Shown here in pieces: positions 12,411-25,236 of a stretch of DNA of 64,000 nucleotides; position 1 is the stretch's first letter; the number at the start of each line of letters is the position of its first letter. Source of the DNA: Arenicola marina. Lineage: Eukaryota; Annelida; Polychaeta; Arenicolidae. The stretch spans positions 18,687,088-18,751,087 of the forward strand of contig OZ025249.1 of assembly GCA_964019135.1 (NCBI GenBank). The letters are read 5' to 3'. The position numbers were made by a program, and so were the translations under genes. The notes under the pieces were generated by a model that was given only the letters and a program-made list of their open reading frames with translations, was not told the origin of the DNA and did no database searches.

Positions 12411-13330
12411 CCGGTTTCAGTTGCCGTGAAAAGCAACGGAGTCACACTCAATTACCGGTGCTAACATGTGACCAGTTTTACCTAATGAATCAGAAAGGTT
12501 TTCTTTGATGAATACATTTCTATCAAATGTGGCAGGTAAGTAACGAATCGAATGAATCTGACCGCATAGAAGCCAATGCTCTTACGTCACATGTAACCAT
12601 GGTAACCCGCATTACCAGATGAGAGTCGCAGCCTGCGTGGCTACATTTGCCGCAAGGAATCTGGCTTTCATAATTACCCATAATCCGCTTGTCGAACGAT
12701 AATATTGTCAATTTCCCGGGTAAATAGGCGCGCGACGTTTCACTTACCTCTGTCCGCCTCTGTTCAACAAATGTTCCTAAGACCCCTGCTTCTAATCGCA
12801 TTTCGCCGTCTGATTGGATCAAACCCCCGGTCGAGAGTGTCCCGGGTTTTCTATGACAAGCTTCTCCCTCGATTCCGAGAAGCTGACAGAAATATGGGAC
12901 GGCGCTGTGGAGAGGAAAATGGAAGGCACTCAAGTAGGCTCACTTGTCGGGGTAATCGGGTAGAAATCCTCTCTCCTTGCAGGAAACCGAGCTCATTTTC
13001 CAGGCATTATTCGCTTCTTTTCAGTCCCACAATGCACCGCGACCCAGCAGACATGTAATTTGTCGGGGAATAATCAAACTTCAGTGCTTGACTAGAGCGG
13101 GATGAAATTAAGTCAAATGATAGAGGGCTGGCCCCTGTAGTGGGCGTCTGTACCACCAGGGGGAGCTCGGTGTTAAATTGGGCTGCTGACGGTATAACAA
13201 AGTCCGAGTCCGCGACAAGGTCAGTCGATAGTGGCACGGAGGATGAGGGGGAAAATCCCACTTGCTATGGCAGGAACCGGGCTCCAGTGACTATAGTGCA
13301 CCCATTGGAAAACACAGGCTGTCACCATAT
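12411..13330. promoter_or_regulatory. Candidate cis-regulatory block with RFX X-box and CRE-like site
   Basis: Unique balanced sequence. TTACGTCA (CRE/ATF-like) lies at 12582-12589 and a perfect 14-bp X-box palindrome GTAACCATGGTAAC at 12593-12606, matching the known RFX consensus of two GTNRCC/GGYNAC half-sites. A TCF-like CTTTGATG sits at about 12504-12511. A CTCF-like CCACCAGGGGGAGC is at 13153-13166. The short overlapping open frames show no domain. Confidence 0.35.
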
Positions 13331-14640
13331 GTGACATATTGTGGGCATACCAATACATGCACAGTGAATACACAAAATAATCCGGCGCAGTAGAGCATAG
13401 ATACAATGTCAAGCGAATCGATGTGATATAGTTGAAGCATAACTAGTTAAGTCATCTACCACTTTTATCCGTCTTGTTGCCAAATCGTCTCCAAAATAAG
13501 GAAACGGGTATTCAAGTACAAGGGTTGGAAACCTGAATATTTGCTACCTGCGACCGCCGTTGTCGTAAGACAATAGGCCTACAATGCCATGAGTCAATGG
13601 ATAATATTACCGTTCTTCTTCATATTTATACTTCTTTGAATCAAAAGGTTCCAATACCTAATAATTTTAATTCAGGTCCAAATGAGTGTCTGCCAACACA
13701 GGATCCATGGGTGTGGAAGACATACATCCCAATAGAGCAGTTTTCTATAAAATTAATTCTAGATTATTAATAGACTGTATGCGCCCTCATTTATCACACA
13801 CAGCCTATTCCCCGGTGACGAGGTCTGGACAGGGGCTCAGCAGGTAAAAACAGGTAGTGAAGGGTACTCACCCCTGGTCACATAAAGATATGACTATTCT
13901 CGAAACTTACAGCGTACGTATGACGTCACGTCTAATGATGATATCTGTTCCGGTTGGGACCACAACGCTCTGATTGATACTTCAAAATTGTGACGACCGG
14001 GGGAAGGTGGAGGAGGGGAGACTTTCTCTGGTGGGGATGGTGTGTAATTTCAAAGTATTATCACAGGGGAGTGTGGGGAAGAGGGTCTTTACTCTCTTTC
14101 TCAGTGACGCTTCATATAAATATATTAAGTTATGTCCAAGTCATTCAATTTTGACCCCTCACCTCCATCATCTCAAGGTACTATACTTCTATTAATGGGA
14201 GATATCTATAATGTTATTCAGGGCCATCGAGTCTCTGTATGAGAACTGATAGGCAAGGGGGGTGGGGTGTTGACAGCTATGGGTGGGTCACCTCCCAAAC
14301 CGCCCAGTGCACCATCTGTGATGTTCATATACTCATTTGCCGTTGCATTCATGAAGACCACTCATTATTATTGGTCTGCTGTTCGCCCAACAAGAGAGGT
14401 GACATAATGGACATAGAGACCCATATATGCCTTGTTAGCGGGTGATGAACACCCAAGGAATCTTCCATTGAATAGCTGCAGGAAAATTGTTTAAATACGT
14501 ATAGGTGAAAAGGTGTTTTTTTCTTTCTTTTTTTTTTGCTTTCGCTTATGTATCGGAGTTGTAATGCATGAAATCTGCAGCTGCACATCTATAAAGACCG
14601 GGTGTGTCAGGGTGTGAGAGGGGTGGTCCATTCAACCTTC
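13331..14640. other. Noncoding, mostly AT-rich
   Basis: Unique sequence with one full CRE (TGACGTCA, 13921-13928). A T-rich tract lies at about 14516-14538. Nothing else was recognised. Confidence 0.45.
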
Positions 14641-15960
14641 ACTAACGTTACATACAGGGGTCGTCCTTATGTGGAGATGTTTGCCCCGTAGCGCATACAC
14701 CGCAGTGACGCTAACCTGGCTCAGGTGCGCAAACCGAACACGACTAGAAAATTAATATGTTACTAAGCGTTTACAGAATGAGACCTGAACGCCAATTTGG
14801 TTGTTGCTCCCTGGCCTCCTGCCCTGGTGGTGCTTCAGGCGTCACGGTTGGGCTGAGCGACGCCGTTTGATTGGCTGATGGGGGCTCTAGGGCCTCTCTA
14901 GGGATGACACTATTTCCCCGGCCATGGACTCCCTTCTCACTTACCCTACCTTCTGCTCTTAACCCCACCCCACCCGACCCCACCCGACCCCACCCCACGC
15001 CACCCCTACTGGCCATTGCTTCCACAACCCCCCCCCCCCCACACACACACACACACCATACGTATGCGCAGGGTTGACTCTGACGAACAGAACGGTGGTA
15101 GAGTGAAGGTGGAAGGCATGAAATTGAAACATATCAAAGGGCTGTTGTATTGTATGGAGTCCGGTGGCGGGTTGAGTTTTTGAGTTGCACCCCTCGGGGT
15201 CTGGTTTACACAAGATGTCGTTGAGGGGGTGTAGCCGGTCTGGCCTATCCCCTCAGACGGGGCGCGCGCGGCGGGGGGGTGGGGCAGTAGTGATTGAGGC
15301 CGGGGCATTATATCGCGCCCCCATGGTGAGAGCCGAGCGTCTCTTCCGCTACATCTATGTATACACAAGCCACCCGACATGCCACATTTGGTAGTAATTT
15401 CTGAAAAGCTTCGAGGGAGTTTAAAAAAACCGATCGTTATGAAAGAGACATCAAAGTCTACCGCTTCGACAGGTGTGTGAGGAGACGAAAACGAGGGGCA
15501 GGAGGGGGGAGGAGGGAGGCGGGGGGGGGGGGCACGGTGCAGAGGCGGAGGCGGAGGAGGGGTAGGGAGGGGGTGCTACGTGACGACCAACTGATAGCTA
15601 CAAAGCACTGTTGGTTTAACAACCCGGTTCCTCCCGACAAATTAACGCTCTTCAGGGAAAAGAATCGCTGGTTTTGTTAAGTACTTGAAGTTTTCATTTG
15701 GCGGAATTTCGGCCGGGTTGAGTGCCGGCGGACGGCTGCAGGCCGCTCGAGTGTCCCTGGGGGGTGTCGTTGCTAGGGTCGCGCCTGACACTCACCGGGG
15801 GTCTCAGGGTGTGGTCGTCCGGACGCCAGGCGAAAGACGACGCCAGCTACCTACAGATGTAGGAGTGGTCCCGCTGACTTCACCATGTGAATATAGCAGA
15901 ATAGTTAGGTCTGGACACAGACAACACAGCTTAGATGTAGGCCTATGCTACATGTAATAA
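14641..15960. other. Noncoding with C-rich, CA and G-rich low-complexity tracts
   Basis: A C-rich stretch at 14960-15030 ends in a 13-base C run (15028-15040) and a short CA repeat (15041-15056). G-rich tracts occur at 15260-15290 and 15490-15570. The unique sequence between them has no recognised gene. Confidence 0.5.
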
Positions 15961-17402
15961 TCTATTGCGTGGATTTATTATTATTTGTGCAGTATTGAGC
16001 TGTATAGTTAGGTAACGTCTCGGTGAATAAAAAAAGTGACCAGTAGACTTAATTCAATGCCTCAAAGTAGCATATACTGGACTGCAGAATTAAACTTTAA
16101 AGTGGGGGAAACTTCAACGTAAAAACCCTGAATAATAGAGCTTAATCATGCATCAATACAGTATATGTACCTTGTCTTGGCGCACCTGTAAATGTAAAAT
16201 ACAAGGACTATATATTTGAATATTCATTGTTACTGCGCCACAAGTGTTATATAAGTGTTTTACTCGTGCAGTGTCAATGATGCATAGACCTATAGTTTAT
16301 CATGGCAAGAAGTCCAGTGTAGGCCATGATCCAGAATGTTTCATACTATAATATGGGAATCAAACAATCACAAACAATTTTATATTATAACAAGACAATG
16401 TTAAGTGGCTGGTTTTTAATTATTAGTTTGGGTTTGATATTACATTTTTGTTTATTCATGTCCACTTTTATTTCTTGTGCTAATATAAACAAAATGTTAT
16501 TATAAAACAATAGTAACAAATAGCGATTTATAGAACAAGGTCCCTTCGCGTGCAAGAATACCTTTCTGTTTGACATCGACGAGTTAATGACCGCTGAGTG
16601 AGAGCATTTATTGCACATCTATATAAATGTCCAGCGTGTTTGTGACGATATCCGTTGATGGTCGCTCGGATCAACCTTACTGCATGGTCGCAGGCTGAGC
16701 CACACACACACACAGCGGGTGATAAAGGCGTCCAGGCTGCAAACACCTGCAAACACACACTGGCAACAAATCACTTTAAGTATTAATGTTGATCGGACCC
16801 CAGTCGTGCACATATTATAATATGGTGCGACTATATCGCGGCTTTGTGGTTGTGGTCCCCATCGCTAGCTAACGCGCCTCGATCCCTCCCTCTCTCGCCC
16901 CCAGTGTAAACAGCTTACGAGGCATCGCACGCCCACCGCTAATATTCCTATATTAGTAGCAATCTCGAGTGTATAGGAGTCGCAGCTCTTGACATGTAGC
17001 GCGAATACAAACAATAAATAAGGCTGTATATCAATAATGATGGGCTTTTATGTTGCCGATAAAGGGCGCCATTTACTTCCACAGAGGAGAACTGTTGTAA
17101 TGGCGATAAATACACTGTCTGGTGCGAGTCGCTGAGATCAGGCATGCTGCAGATCGACTCGCCTCAAGCGGCCTGGACATGCATATTATATAGCTGCCAC
17201 AACTAGGTTATACGTCACTTGTGTATGTATACTTACACAGAGATACAGGTATAAATATCATCGCTGATATATATATATATATATATTTATTGTTTTCTAG
17301 TATATTGATACTTACATTTACAAAGCAAAAATGAATAATATGTATAATGTTTAATATTGCTAATATCATCAAAAATCCCTTCAAAACACCAATAAAGGAG
17401 GG
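15961..17402. other. AT-rich noncoding with an AT microsatellite
   Basis: Unique AT-rich sequence. A dinucleotide (TA)n tract at about 17266-17286 lies just before the SINE. No gene or RNA was identified. Confidence 0.5.
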
Positions 17403-17662
17403 CTTGGCCCGATAGCTCAGTGGGATAGAGCGCTCGCCTTGAGTGTTCTGGCCACCTGAGAGCCTAACGGCACGTGGGTCGGTGGTTCGAGCCCTGCTAT
17501 GGCCATGTCTGTGTGGTCGCAGGATAAAGATCCCGTGCCCTTCTTCGCAAAGAGTAGGGGTTACCCCCGGGGACATGGCTCCACTTTTCTTTTCTTCTCC
17601 CATTGACGCGATATGACCAAAAGTGGTTAAAGCGTTCTTAATATACAACCAACCAACCAATA
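17403..17662 (+). mobile_element. tRNA-derived SINE
   Basis: The 5' part is tRNA-like with both internal RNA polymerase III promoter boxes intact: A box TAGCTCAGTGG at 17413-17423 and B box GGTTCGAGCCC at 17484-17494. A non-tRNA body follows (about 17505-17640), including AGGATAAAGATCCC and GCAAAGAGTAGGGG, which resembles from memory the central domain of SINEs widespread in marine invertebrates. The 3' end is a short tail of CAAC/ACCA units (17646-17662). The A-B spacing is longer than in a normal tRNA gene and the acceptor arm does not close, so this is a SINE and not a functional tRNA. Confidence 0.88.
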
Positions 17663-18560
17663 AACAAAACTGAACCTACCGGTATGCGTGTTTCGTGCGT
17701 CACCCTTGACGCCCTCAACCTCAACCAATACTTGTATGACAATACTTGCTACACTGCAAGTCCATGGGTATCCCCAGGAGCTTATATGTCTATACAGAAC
17801 TGCGGGAATGTGGAAGTGAAAGACGGTCAAGAAAACCCGCTTGTTATTCCACAGTTGTTTTGATAACCAATGGCAGTGGCTCAGCACTTCAGGACAAGGG
17901 GAGGTCAGACTAGGCGTGCATACATCCAAGCCACAGTGACCCTAGAACGATTGATTTATCATTAAAAGCCTAATAAATCTACTGTTGGTCACCAAGTTAA
18001 TAGAGAATAATAAACTACGCCAGAACAGCAGAATGGACTTATACCTTGACGGATATGTGCAGACTGACAAGTGGCAGCGACGTTTGTTCGTTGGAACCAC
18101 CTGATTCGGGTCAGCTCGGGACATTCGCAAGGCAGACAATGCATACGTCAGTATGATATTTTATGGGATATTAAGCCTAACTATACAATATCTAGGCCTA
18201 TTGACTATATATAGCAACAACACTTATACAGATGGAAATACGAAACAACTAAGACACAATTTGTCTGTGTTGAATTTGAGTCAATCTCTCCATGTTTTAT
18301 ACGTATTCTCGTAAAGCGTCCACGTGTCGTGCAAAAAAAATAAGCCATTGAATCGATTTAACCTTGCATTTCACATGGTAATGTTAAACATACTCTAGCT
18401 CAGTACATGTAACTCGGTAAATAATATTTTTACAAAAAATCTGTAGTAGCCAACAAGAGGCATCAGGTTTATATGCCAAGATATGACTCCATTGTTAACC
18501 GACGAACATTATGTCACGCACTGGTGTCATTTCTTACGCAATTTCAATTCTTTTTTTTTT
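17663..18560. other. Noncoding, nothing recognised
   Basis: Unique AT-rich sequence after the SINE with homopolymer A/T tracts. No gene or RNA was seen. Confidence 0.45.
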
Positions 18561-18960
18561 GTTATTTTTGTTTTATGGAAATGCGTACATGTCCGTTTCC
18601 ATGAGCGAGACGCCGCATATCTCTGACGTCACGCGGTATGTAGGTCCATAAACCGTTTCTATTCACGTTCTGCCATGTTAGAGACGCAGTGGTGTATGGG
18701 GGATGGGGGTGAGGGGCAGGGGGGTACGTGCTTCCGGGGGCCCAAATAGAGGCCGTGGCGGCCGTTGAGATTAATGGACACGTGATTTTGAAAAGAGTTC
18801 CTCGGTGGTTGCTCAAACAGGACAGCCCCACCGAGGCGAGGGACGTTTCTTTCACGGCCAGCCTCAAGATCCATAAATTGGGTAAAGCAAATATTTGTTT
18901 ATACAGGGCGAATCCCACAGAGCTGGGTCCGTATCACTAACTGCTTGGTTCCGCTGGTCT
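18561..18960. promoter_or_regulatory. Candidate regulatory block with a full CRE
   Basis: Mixed-composition island containing a palindromic CRE, TGACGTCA, at 18624-18631 next to CGCGG, and an E-box CACGTG at about 18779-18784. Frames open on both strands lack any known domain. Confidence 0.25.
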
Positions 18961-20210
18961 ATAACATCCCACTAAACACAACATGCTCATTATATTGTAG
19001 CCTTTCGCGACGCGACAGGGAGGGCTTTTAGCCGCCCACACCCGCGCCTCCCCCCCCCACCCCCCCTCCCCCTCCCCACACCCGTTGCCCCATCACCTCT
19101 TCCGTCTGTAACCCTGAACCCGGTAAGTCCATGCATCTCAACCCCCCACCTCCCATGCTTATTACTTCACCTCCGCCGCATTCACACCCCATCCCCCCCC
19201 TCCCCCCCTCCCCCCACACCCGCCCTCTCCGCGCCGCTCCCCCTCGGTGGCCGTCTTACAGCAGCGCGCCGCGCCAATGTCTAACCAACAGAGTCACACA
19301 GGCATACAAACCCACATGCATTTCCCACAATGCCTTTGTGCGTCTCGAGCGGGATCGACGCTCCTTTAGAAATCAACAGCGCCCTCTTTGCTTTCATAAT
19401 GGGGCGTTCAGAATTGATCTCGGGGAGATTAGCCGCACCTCCGAGACTATGGAAGTTTACGGTGAGCGTCCGATAGTTGGTTGGGTTGGTTGAGCCTACC
19501 TGGACAGACGGCTCTACGGGGAGCGCCGCCACCACCACCAGACCGGGCGGCCGTTTCCATCGATCCCAGGGTGAGCTGGCAGCCCTCCATTGTTCGCAAG
19601 TGCCCCTATTTTTGCTATAATCATTCTCTCCCCGACTTTAGAACAAGGTCGCATGATCGTGCAGTTTTCACTCCTTCGCAACAACGCACAGCACGCGTTG
19701 TGCTCTAAACTAACAGTTGCCATTGCAATTTTTGTCGAAATGAAAACAGACTGCATGAGAAGCTGCCTCATCGCACGTATCGGCTATGGTTTGGCCTGAA
19801 GGTTTTTTTCTTCAGTAGAATAACACTGGTTCAGTTGACAACGCTGTTAAAGGCCATATTGTCAAATCGTAAACTAGCCCAATACGGTGTGATAACTTTA
19901 TTTTAAAATTTGTCACAATTTCTTGTCTTTAGTAATGCTCCAATAAAGAAAATAAAAATAAATCCGAATATAAATATGGATGTAGGAGTGTTTACGTCAA
20001 TCGTCATTTTAAGCAGCGCATGCTTTTGAACAAAACAAAAAAAGTCAAATATGAACTAAATCTGACTCGTTTTCCAGCAGTCTCGTCACATGTGGTTACA
20101 TCCTGTTGACGTGTAGCGTTACATCCTTTGTGCGTGTTATTTGTCTCCCAACAAAGTGGATACTTCTCTCTGCGGTGAGAAGCCGGTTTCATCAAGGTCA
20201 TACCAAGGTT
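18961..20210. other. C-rich tract followed by mixed unique sequence
   Basis: A C-rich low-complexity tract (about 19027-19250) precedes a unique block at 19250-19800 that includes a CTCF-like CAGCGCCCTCTT (19377-19388). AT-rich sequence follows. A monomeric nuclear-receptor half-site TCAAGGTCA lies at 20192-20200. No gene was recognised. Confidence 0.35.
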
Positions 20211-20720
20211 GTGCGTAAATAGCCTTGACGCTTGTCACCAGGCCGGGGGAAGCGTTCACTCGAGGTGTCGTCTTTCAACGCCCGGCGAGGCGTACGGCTT
20301 CTGCGGGCCGTCGCCACGCCATTAACAAAGCAAAGTTAATGGACGTTTCGGCAGGCGCATCCCCCTGCAATGACGGCGTGTCCGGCGCGCAATGGATTAG
20401 TCCAGACAGATGATTTCCTTTCCTTCGATGCGCTTAAGCTGTGACCAATGGCAACGGTTACCTAGGAGAAGCCCCAGCATGCGGAGAGTCCACTCTCCGC
20501 CATTTGGGACGAGCTGTAAAGCGCTATACGTCAGCGTAATTAAATTTTCCCGCCGCGCCGTCAGAGCAGACGTGGACTGGGATGAAAACGCGCGAATCCC
20601 TAAAGTGTGAACAAATTCTGACGTCTGATTTCCTGGCTCGAATCATTTTGTGGCCTCTGATAATGAGACTGTTGCCACTCACGTCTGCCGCGTGGGGTTT
20701 CAGTAATTTTTGTTCCTTTT
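20211..20720. promoter_or_regulatory. Candidate regulatory block with CCAAT and GC-rich composition
   Basis: Balanced to GC-rich island bounded by AT-rich DNA, with a CCAAT box in TGACCAATGGCAACGG (about 20442-20457) followed by GTTACCTAGG. No coding capacity is recognisable. It could be a promoter of an unannotated transcript or an enhancer. Confidence 0.25.
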
Positions 20721-21316
20721 CGCTGAGTAATTGAGCGGAAGCTTGCGATTCTTAGAAGAAGCCCAAAACATTTCGTGTTTTCTTTTTTGGTATTCGAAAT
20801 GTGGTGGCATTAACAGAGCTTAGCGTGTTTCCCAAAGTACTCGTTCGGTAACAATTTTGAAACTGATAAAGAACTAAAAATGAGACGGAGTCTATGTAAT
20901 TACGCAATCATGAAGCCATTTAGTATATCCATATAACGTCCAAAACAGGCCCAGTATGTAAATAATTTGGTATTATTTCTTTAGTCTGAACATATGAGAA
21001 ACAGTGAAATGCTGCCGACGAATTAATTTCTTCTTAGCGATGAAATGAATGGACACTTCTCACTTGATCTTCAATTGATTTTAAAACACTTTTTCCAATT
21101 TCAATCTTGCCTAAATATAAAAAAAACATTTTCTAGTTATCTGCATTGCGCATATTCGTCATAACCTATACATGTACCAAAATCCAAGTCTAACCCCATC
21201 TTAATATCAAATTCCTTTTCAATACGAGAGATACATTGCATTTAGGCATATTTAGATGAAAGATTTAATTTGATTATTGTTCATCTCACCAGCAGTGTAT
21301 CTCCAGGACGAATAAA
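20721..21316. other. AT-rich noncoding
   Basis: Unique AT-rich sequence. No feature recognised. Confidence 0.5.
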
Positions 21317-22398
21317 ATGAGGTATCCACACATCGTACAAATAGCCTCAGACAAGTCCTCACAAAAACCCACAACCATGTCCCCACAAACACCCACAACT
21401 ACGTCCACACAAACACCCACAACCACGTCCACACAAACACCCGCAACCACGTCCGCACAAACACCCGCAACCATGTTCGCACAAACATCCACAACCATGT
21501 CCGCATAATCACCCACAACCATACACGCAAAAATAGCCACAACCACGTCCGCATAATCACCCTCAACCATGTCCGCATAACCACCCTCTTCCACGTCCGC
21601 ACAAACATCTACAACCACATCCGCATAATCACCCACAACCACATCCGCATAATCACCCACAACCATGTCCGCATAATCACCTTCAACCATGTCCGCATAA
21701 CCACCCTCAACCACGTCCGCACAAACCCCCGCAACCATGTCCGCATAATCACCATCATCCATGTCCGCACAATAATCACCCTCAACCACGTCCGCATAAC
21801 CACCCACTACCAAGTTCGCATAATCACCCTCAACTACGTCCGCATAATCACCCTCAACCATGTCCGCATAATCACCCTCAACCACGTCCGCACAAACCCC
21901 CGCAACCATGTCCGCATAATCACCATCATCCATGTCCGCACAATAATCGCCCTCAACCACGTCCGCATAACCACCCACTACCAAGTTCGCACAATCACCC
22001 TCAACCACGTCCGCATAATCACCCTCAACCATGTCCGCATAATTACCCACCACCACGTCTGCATAATCACCCTCAACCATGTCCGCATAATCACCCACCA
22101 CCACGTCTGCATAATCGCCCTCAACCATGTCCGCATAATCACCCACCACCACGTCTGCATAATCGCCCTCAAACATGTCCGCATAATCACCCACCACCAC
22201 GTCTGCATAATCGCCCTCAACCATGTCCGCATAATCACCCACCACCACGTCTGCATAATCGCCCTCAAACATGTCCGCATAATTACCCACCACCACGTCT
22301 GCATAATCGCCCTCAACCATGTCCGCATAATCACCCACCACCACGTCTGCATAATCGCCCTCAACCATGTCCGCATAATCACGCCCAACCACGTCCGC
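21317..22398. repeat. 24-bp minisatellite with 48-bp and 171-bp higher-order structure
   Basis: The plus strand repeats a 24-bp unit of the form CCTCAACCATGTCCGCATAA plus four bases. On the right half (about 22030-22390) two variants alternate to give a 48-bp unit; on the left the units are more diverged. A minus-strand frame of about 360 codons from its first ATG (ending in TGA at 21286-21288) translates as an octapeptide repeat (GDYADMVE/GDYADVVV). Other minus-strand frames are also largely open (Trp/Arg-rich), as expected of a repeat length divisible by three. No signal peptide or domain is visible. I annotate it as repeat DNA; a lineage-specific repeat protein is possible but unsupported. 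Confidence 0.9.
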
Positions 22399-24122
22399 AT
22401 CTCCCTAGCCCATATTATCCGCTAGTGCTATTCCCACTTTTGCTTCCATTCCGACTCCCACTCTCTCTCACTTCTGCTACCTGCCCCCCCCCCCCCACCC
22501 CCAACCCGCCTCGCCCCCCACCCTTCCCCAAGCTTCCCTCGTCCCTGTCCCTCCTCAAAATGACGCAGAGAGACCGTAGAGCAAACAGTTTTGCCAGACC
22601 CACGGGTCGGGCGCGGAAGGTCAGGCTGGGAGGGCCAACCTCACCCGGTGGCGACTTTGTTGCGCCCAGAGATCTGGAAGGAACTGGGGGTGGTATTTAG
22701 AAGGTAAAGGGGACGTAGGCGGCAGGGGGGGAGGGGGGGGAGCGGGGGCGGGTGCTTGTGCAAGCCTTATATTGGATTCATCGGGGGATGAGGAAAGGAA
22801 AGCAGGCAGCTGTGGCCAGCGTGCGTCAAGCAAACATATGCCTGACCACACACACTTGGGCAAACTTCCTTCACCCCTCGCCAGCCGTCTCACATGGCTT
22901 TTAACAGGAGGGTTATGATCCCCAGCCACCTTGTGTAAGTCCAAAGGACACACAGAGGAACATATCCCGAACTTTTCTTGTGGGGGAATGCTCACGCGGC
23001 ACATGGTAATGTGAACTGCACCCGCAACCACGAATCTCCGCGGCCCCTCCCCCACCCCCTCACCCACGCCCTCCCAGCCACCATTGGTGCGCGTTGTTTC
23101 ATGGATGGTGAACACCTGAGCTTAATTTGCTCCCCGCTCGTTATAATCAGTAACAGAGGCGCGAGTCCCTCTGCTGCTCACTCTATCAAGCACCGACTGA
23201 GCCAACCAGGGAATAGGATGATGGTGGGAGGGCGAACAAAAATCATTGCAGAAACAACTGCCTGCTCCGCCACCTGCTTTCATTGAAATTGGTAACATCT
23301 GTAAGAGGAAATATACTCCATGTAACATAAACACATATCTATATATATCGCGTACCACACAATATAGCTTACAAGTAGCTCATTGTGTCAGTTTTTTGTT
23401 GGTCATCATGTTAACCAAAGCCTATCACACAAGTTAATCTTCAAACGCGCTCGGACGCACAGACAGATAGTTACAGATGAGGTGAGGAGCGAGCCGCAAG
23501 GTGGAGAGGGAGTTTGGAATAGTGTGGGGGTGGAGGGGAGAATGGGGAAGGGGGGTGAGGGGTGGGAGAGGGGCGGTAAGGAGGTGAGGGCTATCGTCTA
23601 TGGTTGGTCGATTTCGCGAGGGTAGGGAGCGATCGTTCTCACCTTTAGGTGTCCAAATATTGTCCAGGGAAGACGTAGTAGAATTCATAACAAGGGTCAC
23701 TTGTCTTTATTATCCCCTTTATTATTAGCCTCGGTGCATACATGTCAACCCGAATCCTTGAGAGAATTTCACACCTATAGCAGAAACGACATGAACCGTG
23801 GAACTGTTGCCGTGGAGAGCGGGGAAGATTATCGGGTCCCATTGGTGTGGATGATCACCAGGACGATGTAACATATGAATCATCTTACTCTCTGGTCATC
23901 TATATTACATTATATGAAATGTCACCAATGTTTTTATCGGTGGAAGATTTACGGTTTAAAGAAGATGCGATGATTCAGAGGGCCGACGACAAACCGACGA
24001 TATAAGTGGTAGAGAATCCGGCCTTTAGTATTTCTGTTTTGCATTCACTTCTATCTGCTGCTTTATTACTAAATATATTTAAAATATTGCAAGCTAACGC
24101 TCTATTGTAGCATGCAGAGCCA
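22399..24122. other. Low-complexity and mixed noncoding DNA
   Basis: A C-rich tract (22485-22560) and G-rich tracts (22720-22755, 23520-23600) are separated by unique sequence. Long open frames on both strands around 22620-23115 are Pro-rich by composition and match nothing I recognise. Confidence 0.4.
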
Positions 24123-24240
24123 GGATGACCCCCGTATGTAATCCTGATTCCATTCATTTGAGCCACGGACTCATGTCGCTGACTGGACTCGAGCCCGTGA
24201 CTTCTGCAAATGAAGCCGTATGGGATTTGAGAGACGTGCA
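24123..24240 (-). mobile_element. Possible degenerate tRNA-derived element
   Basis: On the minus strand a B-box-like GGCTCGAGTCC (about 24188-24198, one mismatch from GGTTCGANTCC) follows a sequence resembling an anticodon-arm remnant. The plus-strand translation contains TGLEPVTSA, a phrase I recall from spurious proteins predicted over repeats. No clear A box or tail was found, so this is weak. Confidence 0.25.
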
Positions 24241-25236
24241 ACATAGTTCTGTGTGGTATGCACGGAGAAGAACAAAGTTAAAACTCAAATGCCGGTTTAC
24301 TTATAACTACAAATAGATCCATTCACATGTCTTTGTCCATAAAATTATCTTTTCATTCTTCTTCTTACTATTATAAACATATACATATATATATACTAAT
24401 CACTCATGCGATGCTATCGGCTGACCTGCGTGCTTGTGATGGATCGATACAAGCTGAGTGACCTAGGAACATGTGAGTGTGGGGAAGGTCTCCTACCCAT
24501 TTCATGTGATGATTTGTGATAAGTTGTGATAAGTTGTGATGAGCACCACTTGGCGATAAGGCATGTAAAGCTTACCCTCCAGATTACTGTCCACCGGCCC
24601 GAGGTCATGCTGCTTCAGGGGTCATAAAGTTTACAAACATTTTATAAATGATATATACTATCTTTGTGTTCCACAGGCGTTTCCGAGTGGACGTACAGAG
24701 AGTAACTTGTAAATTACCGTGCACCTTGCATACATTCTTGTGCGTCGTTTATTTCTCGGTCAACCAGTAGTTATTCCGTGTTTTGTCAGCCCCTTTACCT
24801 CTTCAGTATGACCTCTATACGTGACTAGGTAAACACAACGACTCTAGCGGAATGTCAATGGGCAGAGGTTTGCAGTTGTGGAGTAGGTATGACTGGTACT
24901 TGTGGTTAATGTTAAGTTGTTTGTGGGCCTTAGTGGCATCTGATTTAAGGAATTTAGTCTCATCCAGTGCGTTGTTGAAGTTGTTTTTACAAGCTTTCGT
25001 CTAGTCTTCAAAACTCAAAATTGTTAAACGTTCTACTTTGGAAAGTATACTGTCTAGACTCTAGTTAGTTTATGGCGAATAGTCACGGTATCTGACTGAG
25101 TTTGTTAACGTTCAGGCAATGATTAGACCAACAAGTCTTATTTTGGACCGCTCTTTTCCACCGATGGGGTAGTATCTGGTGCGAATAACGCTCATTTCTT
25201 TACGTTAATCAAAGCGTTTGCCGTATACAAATACTG
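24241..25236. other. Noncoding with a short direct repeat
   Basis: Mostly unique AT-rich sequence. A short tandem repeat built on TTGTGATAAG spans about 24513-24540. Nothing else was recognised. Confidence 0.45.

Noticed and set aside
17413..17494. Functional tRNA gene at the A/B boxes
   Set aside because: A-B spacing and arm pairing do not fit a working tRNA, and a SINE body and tail follow.
21399..22400. Trp/Arg-rich minus-strand reading frames in the 24-bp minisatellite
   Set aside because: They overlap the octapeptide frame in another register and exist only because the repeat length is a multiple of three.
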